A stretch of DNA of 10,659 nucleotides from assembly GCA_905480565.1 (NCBI GenBank), contig CAJQQW010000177.1, positions 1-10,659 on the forward strand, given 5' to 3'. The notes under the pieces are model-generated. The model searched no databases. It was not told the origin of the DNA and saw only the letters and a program-made list of their open reading frames with translations. Of this stretch, positions 7,796 to 10,659 are shown piece by piece. This stretch comes from an uncultured Halioglobus sp. (GTDB lineage: Bacteria; Pseudomonadota; Gammaproteobacteria; Pseudomonadales; Halieaceae). Numbering within the stretch: the first letter of the stretch is position 1; every line of letters begins with the position of its first letter. The position numbers and the translations under genes were made by a program.

Positions 7796-8375
7796 ACCCG
7801 CCCGGACGGCAACAGAGGGTCATGTCGAGGCACTTAATCAGGTCTTTGCCCTGTTCCGCCTGAATTATCACAACCAGTATTACGCCGCTTACCCCGATGA
7901 AACACAGCTGGTTCAAATCAAGCGGCTGTGGCTTGATGCTCTGGCGGAGATCCCTGTCGAACAGATTCTCAAGGGGGCGAAGCACGCTATCGAGAACAGC
8001 GAGTACCTGCCCACACTCAACCGCATGCTGGAGTGCTGCCACAAAGGGCTCGCAGAGTTCGGCTTACCGAGCGCTCACGACGCGTTCACCGAAGCCTGCC
8101 GGGCAGCCTCGCCGCGCGTCGCGCAGCAGTGGAGCCATCCCGCCGTTTATTTGGCCGGACGCGACAGCGATTGGTTTTTCCTGACCAACAACACAGAGCG
8201 CACCACGTGGCCCATATTTCGGGAGCATTACCAGCAATACTGCAGTCGCGTATTGCGCGGAGAATCGCTGGAGCTGCCACCCGCTGAACGCCTGCAGCAC
8301 GCGCGCCCCGCACCTTTGGCAAAGGAAGAGCAACTCCAGCAGCTGGCTAAGCTGCGCAAAGAAACGGGACTCTAG
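7707..8375 (+). CDS. Lambda replication protein P homologue (DnaB helicase loader)
   Basis: Lambda P binds the DnaB hexamer and delivers it to the origin. The 222-residue protein follows the lambda P layout (233 aa). HVEALNQVFALF (39-50) corresponds to the INGVFSQL region; QIKRLWLDAL (70-79) to EIRRQWVLAF; LPTLNRMLECC (101-111) to LPSPGQFVAWC; YLAGRDSDWFFLTNN (148-162) to AHYWLVTN; RVLRGESLELP (181-191) to ARINRGEAIPEP; and the end LAKLRKETGL to IAEIKAKFGL. Residues 1-38 are polar, Pro/Ser/Thr-rich and probably disordered. No AAA+ motifs are present, so it is not a DnaC/DnaI loader. It begins 89 nt inside the DnaT-like gene and converges on dnaB (48 nt between stops). No integrase or phage structural genes surround it, so it looks domesticated, like the reported DopE. 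The homology was recognised from memory, not by search. Confidence 0.85.
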   Translation: MRDSQDLVQQAAQGIEASSKTSQTPPGPSEPARTATEGHVEALNQVFALFRLNYHNQYYAAYPDETQLVQIKRLWLDALAEIPVEQILKGAKHAIENSEYLPTLNRMLECCHKGLAEFGLPSAHDAFTEACRAASPRVAQQWSHPAVYLAGRDSDWFFLTNNTERTTWPIFREHYQQYCSRVLRGESLELPPAERLQHARPAPLAKEEQLQQLAKLRKETGL

Positions 8376-8410
8376 CGAAAACCGGTGGACGGTGCGACAC
8401 GATTCAAAGC

Positions 8411-8424
8411 GAGCGCGAACGCTC
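8411..8424 (-). terminator. Weak hairpin at the dnaB stop codon
   Basis: On the minus strand GAGCG-TTCG-CGCTC forms a 5-bp stem with a UUCG loop, starting at the last base of the dnaB stop codon, followed by GCTTTGAAT. The T-run is short, so termination would be inefficient. It is the only stem-loop found in the 48-nt gap between the convergent genes. Confidence 0.3.
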
Positions 8425-9833
8425 TATCCATGATCGTCGTATGAGCCCCGTGCAAGATTCTCAAAGCGGGTGTACTCACCGATAAAAGCCAGACGCGCGA
8501 TGCCAATAGGCCCGTTACGCTGCTTGCCGATAATAATTTCGGCGATACCTTTATCTTCAGACTCCTCGTGATACACCTCATCGCGGTAAATGAACATGAT
8601 GACGTCGGCATCCTGCTCAATGGCACCGGATTCGCGTAAATCGGAATTGACCGGGCGCTTGTTGGGCCGCTGCTCGAGGGAGCGGTTCAGCTGGGAGAGC
8701 GCCACCATGGGCACTTTAAATTCCTTGGCGATCGCCTTCAGGCTGCGGGAGATTTCAGAGATCTCAGCGGTGCGACCATCCGAGGCACCCGCTACCTGCA
8801 TCAATTGCATGTAGTCCACCATGATCATACCGAGGTCACCGTGCTCCCGGGCAACGCGACGGGCGCGACTGCGCACCTCGGTTGGCGTCAGTGCGGGGGT
8901 ATCATCAATAAACAGGGGAACGTCCTTTAGCTTGTTCACCGCGTTACTGAGACGAGGCCAATCCTCTTCCTCCAGCTTGCCGTTGCGCAGACGCGTCTGA
9001 TCGATGCGCCCTACAGACGACAACATTCGGGTAATCAGTGAGTCAGCAGGCATTTCCATGCTGAACACCAATATCGGCTTTTTCTGGTTGAGTATCGCGT
9101 GCTCCACCAGATTCATGGCGAAGGCGGTCTTACCCATAGACGGGCGCCCCGCGACAATCACCAGGTCGGACTCCTGCAGCCCCGACGTCTTGGCGTCCAG
9201 CTCCAGGAAGCCGGTGCTCAAGCCAGTAATGTCGCCGCCCGACTGGAACAGCTCCTCGATACGCGCGAGTGCGTTCTGCAGCAGCGGATTGATCTCTTCC
9301 GGACCACCAAGTTTTGGCCCCTGCTCGGAAATCTGCATGATGCGCCGCTCCGCAGCGTCAAGCAGTTCAGTAGAATTGCGCCCTTCGGGGTTAAAACCGC
9401 TTTCTGCGATTTCCTGCGCCGCCTCGATCAGGTTGCGCAGATTGGCGCGCTCACGGACCACATTGGCGTAGGCGCGGATATTAGAAGCACTGGGCGTGTT
9501 CTGCGCAAGTTCCGCCAGATAGGGCAGGCCGCCGGCAGCGTCAATCTCGTCCGCAGCATCAAGCTTGTCTGCTACCGTGATGACGTCAATAGGCTGTGCT
9601 GCTTCGGCCAGCTGTGCGATCTGACGAAAAATCAGGCGATGTCCCGGTCGATAAAAATCGCTGGGCACCACAATCTCTGCGACCGCATCCCAACCGTCCG
9701 CGGAAAGCAAAAGGCCTCCGAGTACGGACTGTTCAGCCTCGATCGAGTGGGGCTGCAGTTTGATCCGCGAGACCTCCCCGTCACCGGGGTGGCGCAGTTC
9801 GGATACATTGTCAGGAAAATCCGTGTCGGCCAT
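8424..9833 (-). CDS. dnaB: Replicative DNA helicase DnaB
   Basis: DnaB is the hexameric 5'-3' helicase at the replication fork and the target of helicase loaders. The 469 residues match the family length (E. coli 471). The N-terminal domain (about 26-130, LQPHSIEAEQSVLGGLL onward) binds primase. The linker helix region is about 155-200. The RecA-fold domain has Walker A GRPSMGKT (229-236), the SMEM segment (258-261), Walker B MIMVDYMQL (336-344), SQLNRSLEQRP (380-390), DLRESGAIEQDAD (398-410) and the arginine finger in GKQRNGP (Arg439). There is no intein or insertion. The ATG at 9833 has only a poor Shine-Dalgarno; an upstream in-frame TAG within about 30 nt excludes extension. A perfect TATAAT 32-37 nt upstream and a hairpin after rplI suggest it has its own promoter. 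Confidence 0.98.
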   Translation of the reverse strand: MADTDFPDNVSELRHPGDGEVSRIKLQPHSIEAEQSVLGGLLLSADGWDAVAEIVVPSDFYRPGHRLIFRQIAQLAEAAQPIDVITVADKLDAADEIDAAGGLPYLAELAQNTPSASNIRAYANVVRERANLRNLIEAAQEIAESGFNPEGRNSTELLDAAERRIMQISEQGPKLGGPEEINPLLQNALARIEELFQSGGDITGLSTGFLELDAKTSGLQESDLVIVAGRPSMGKTAFAMNLVEHAILNQKKPILVFSMEMPADSLITRMLSSVGRIDQTRLRNGKLEEEDWPRLSNAVNKLKDVPLFIDDTPALTPTEVRSRARRVAREHGDLGMIMVDYMQLMQVAGASDGRTAEISEISRSLKAIAKEFKVPMVALSQLNRSLEQRPNKRPVNSDLRESGAIEQDADVIMFIYRDEVYHEESEDKGIAEIIIGKQRNGPIGIARLAFIGEYTRFENLARGSYDDHG

Positions 9834-9864
9834 GACTGCGCTTATTATTGAGGAGATCTACCAG

Positions 9865-9893
9865 ATTATAGGAAATGAGCGACCAGCAGAAGA
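9865..9893 (-). promoter_or_regulatory. Candidate dnaB promoter with a perfect -10
   Basis: TATAAT reads on the minus strand at 9870-9865. At 17-nt spacing the -35 would be TCTTCT (9893-9888), which is poor. Transcription from about 9858 would give a leader of roughly 24 nt before dnaB. Confidence 0.5.
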
Positions 9894-9935
9894 CCTACAT
9901 GGCATCGCTGGCCGAAGAATAGCGCTGAACCAAGG

Positions 9936-9958
9936 CGAGCCGCCCTCAAGGCGGCTCG
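9936..9958 (-). terminator. Strong hairpin between rplI and dnaB
   Basis: CGAGCCGCC and GGCGGCTCG form a perfect 9-bp GC-rich stem with a 5-nt loop, 48 nt past the rplI stop. On the minus strand it is followed by CCTTGGTTC, only partly T-rich. It could be a rho-independent terminator, a partial attenuator or an RNA 3'-end stabiliser for the ribosomal-protein operon. Confidence 0.55.
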
Positions 9959-10005
9959 GTGAGCAGCAACCGCCCACATGCAGCGGCGTCCGGTCGCGGG
10001 GGGAG

Positions 10006-10455
10006 TTACTCCGGAACAACCTCGAGGGAAACAGTAGCAGTCACTTCGCCATGCACCTGTATTGCAATCTCGTACTCACCCAACTCCCGCAGCGCCCCCT
10101 CGGGCAAGCGAACCTCGGCTTTGTCCACGTCGCAACCGGCAGCGACAATAGCGTCACTGATATCGCGGGTACCCACAGAGCCAAACAGCTTGCCCTCCTC
10201 ACCGGCATTGGCAGGAATAGTCAACGTGCCCAGCGCCCTGATGGCCTCCGCACGTGTCTCCGCCGCTTGCAGCTGGCTCGCGGCCGCGGTCTCGAGCTCC
10301 GCCCGCCGGGCCTCGAACTCCGCCGTATTGGCGTCTGTAGCGTAAACCGCCTTGCCTTGTGGAATCAGGTAGTTGCGGCCAAAGCCCGCCTTCACGTTCA
10401 CAGTGTCGCCGAGCTTGCCCAGCTTGCTGATGTTTTCCAGCAGTATGACTTCCAT
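10006..10455 (-). CDS. rplI: 50S ribosomal protein L9
   Basis: L9 binds 23S rRNA with its N-terminal domain and projects a second domain on a long helix. The 149 residues equal E. coli L9. The N-terminal domain begins [17 protein letters not shown] and contains the signature region [18 protein letters not shown] (19-36). The connecting helix is Ala/Glu-rich (about 43-74). The C-terminal domain has [12 protein letters not shown] (88-99) and ends EVVPE. AGAGAGGAACC precedes the ATG at 10455. The upstream gene ends 36 nt before it, the usual layout of the rpsF-rpsR-(membrane protein)-rplI operon. Confidence 0.98.
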   Translation of the reverse strand: MEVILLENISKLGKLGDTVNVKAGFGRNYLIPQGKAVYATDANTAEFEARRAELETAAASQLQAAETRAEAIRALGTLTIPANAGEEGKLFGSVGTRDISDAIVAAGCDVDKAEVRLPEGALRELGEYEIAIQVHGEVTATVSLEVVPE

Positions 10456-10491
10456 TTTTGGTTCCTCTCTGGGGAATAACTTCCCGCTCTC

Positions 10492-10659
10492 TCAAAGATC
10501 TCTGTCGTCGTCACGCTCGTCCGGTGGTTGGTGATGCTCACTCCCCACCTTCGCCCAGCGCCGGCGAAAATCCAGCCAGCTATCTACAATGGCCAGCAAC
10601 ACCACCAGCAATTTTACCGGGTCGAATACCAGCCACAGCAGGTAAAACCCCGCTAGCCA
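10492..10659 (-). CDS. C-terminus of a hydrophobic membrane protein, probably DUF2232 (YybS-like), 5' end outside the window
   Basis: The 55 codons before the TGA at 10494-10492 encode a hydrophobic stretch (WLAGFYLLWLVFDPVKLLVV onward for about 29 residues), then DFRRRWAKVG and a charged, Asp-rich tail. This is a last transmembrane helix followed by a short cytoplasmic end. A DUF2232 membrane protein between rpsR and rplI is known in Pseudomonas and relatives, and the position directly upstream of rplI supports that call. The segment is too short for certainty. Confidence 0.6.
   Translation of the reverse strand, partial: WLAGFYLLWLVFDPVKLLVVLLAIVDSWLDFRRRWAKVGSEHHQPPDERDDDRDL

Noticed and set aside
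6668..8375. Prophage remnant
   Set aside because: Although both products have phage-like families, there is no integrase, att-like repeat, structural gene or tRNA nearby, and the flanks are core genes in intact condition.
8424..9833. Intein or insertion in dnaB
   Set aside because: All DnaB motifs are contiguous and the length is 469 residues, so nothing is inserted.
9099..9851. 250-codon plus-strand open frame antisense to dnaB
   Set aside because: It mirrors the dnaB N-terminal half; no domain is visible and the opposite strand is an unmistakable helicase.
9875..9922. 15-codon plus-strand frame (MSDQQKTYMASLAEE) ending 13 nt before the 9936-9958 hairpin
   Set aside because: No promoter or correctly spaced ribosome site is seen (GAGGAG is about 20 nt away), and the segment overlaps the dnaB promoter on the other strand. 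Conservation would be needed to revive it.
9760..10479. 239-codon plus-strand open frame over rplI and the rplI-dnaB gap
   Set aside because: It covers rplI on the other strand and crosses the terminator-like hairpin; the translation is Arg/Leu-rich without family features.

Overview
The window reads as an ordinary chromosomal segment of a gammaproteobacterium. NrdR, GlyA, EttA, RadA, DnaB and L9 all resemble their E. coli/Pseudomonas counterparts in length and motifs, and a lambda P-like/DnaT-like gene pair replaces nothing else visible here as a helicase loader. By memory of family distributions this would fit a marine lineage (Cellvibrionales/Halieaceae type), but that is inference. There is no sign of insertion sequences, phage integration, tRNA/rRNA genes or CRISPR.

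Left part (1-2095, minus strand): nrdR (3' end at the window edge) lies downstream of glyA. A divergent promoter region (1904-2095) separates glyA from the rightward genes.

Centre-left (2096-5006, plus strand): ettA, a TesB-type acyl-CoA thioesterase starting 5 nt after it, and a small PilZ-domain protein form a likely operon that converges on radA (5041-6423, minus).

Centre-right (6424-8423): a 244-nt divergent intergenic region carries two inverted repeats of note. From it, two overlapping plus-strand genes are read: a protein with an N-terminal winged-helix-like region and three tandem DnaT-type modules, then a homologue of phage lambda replication protein P, the DnaB helicase loader. The second gene starts inside the first (89-nt overlap) behind a strong Shine-Dalgarno.

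Right part (8424-10659, minus strand): dnaB converges tail-to-tail on the loader pair. Upstream are a promoter with a perfect TATAAT, a strong hairpin, rplI (L9) and the C-terminus of a hydrophobic protein (probably DUF2232) of the ribosomal-protein operon.

The most interesting part is the phage-type DnaT/P loader pair sitting between two hexameric RecA-fold motors, RadA and DnaB. It looks like a domesticated lambda-type helicase loading system in a housekeeping locus. It probably belongs to the DopC/DopE type reported for bacteria lacking DnaC and DciA. The three-fold DnaT architecture, the overlapping-gene junction and the regulatory palindromes appear to be the less-described aspects.
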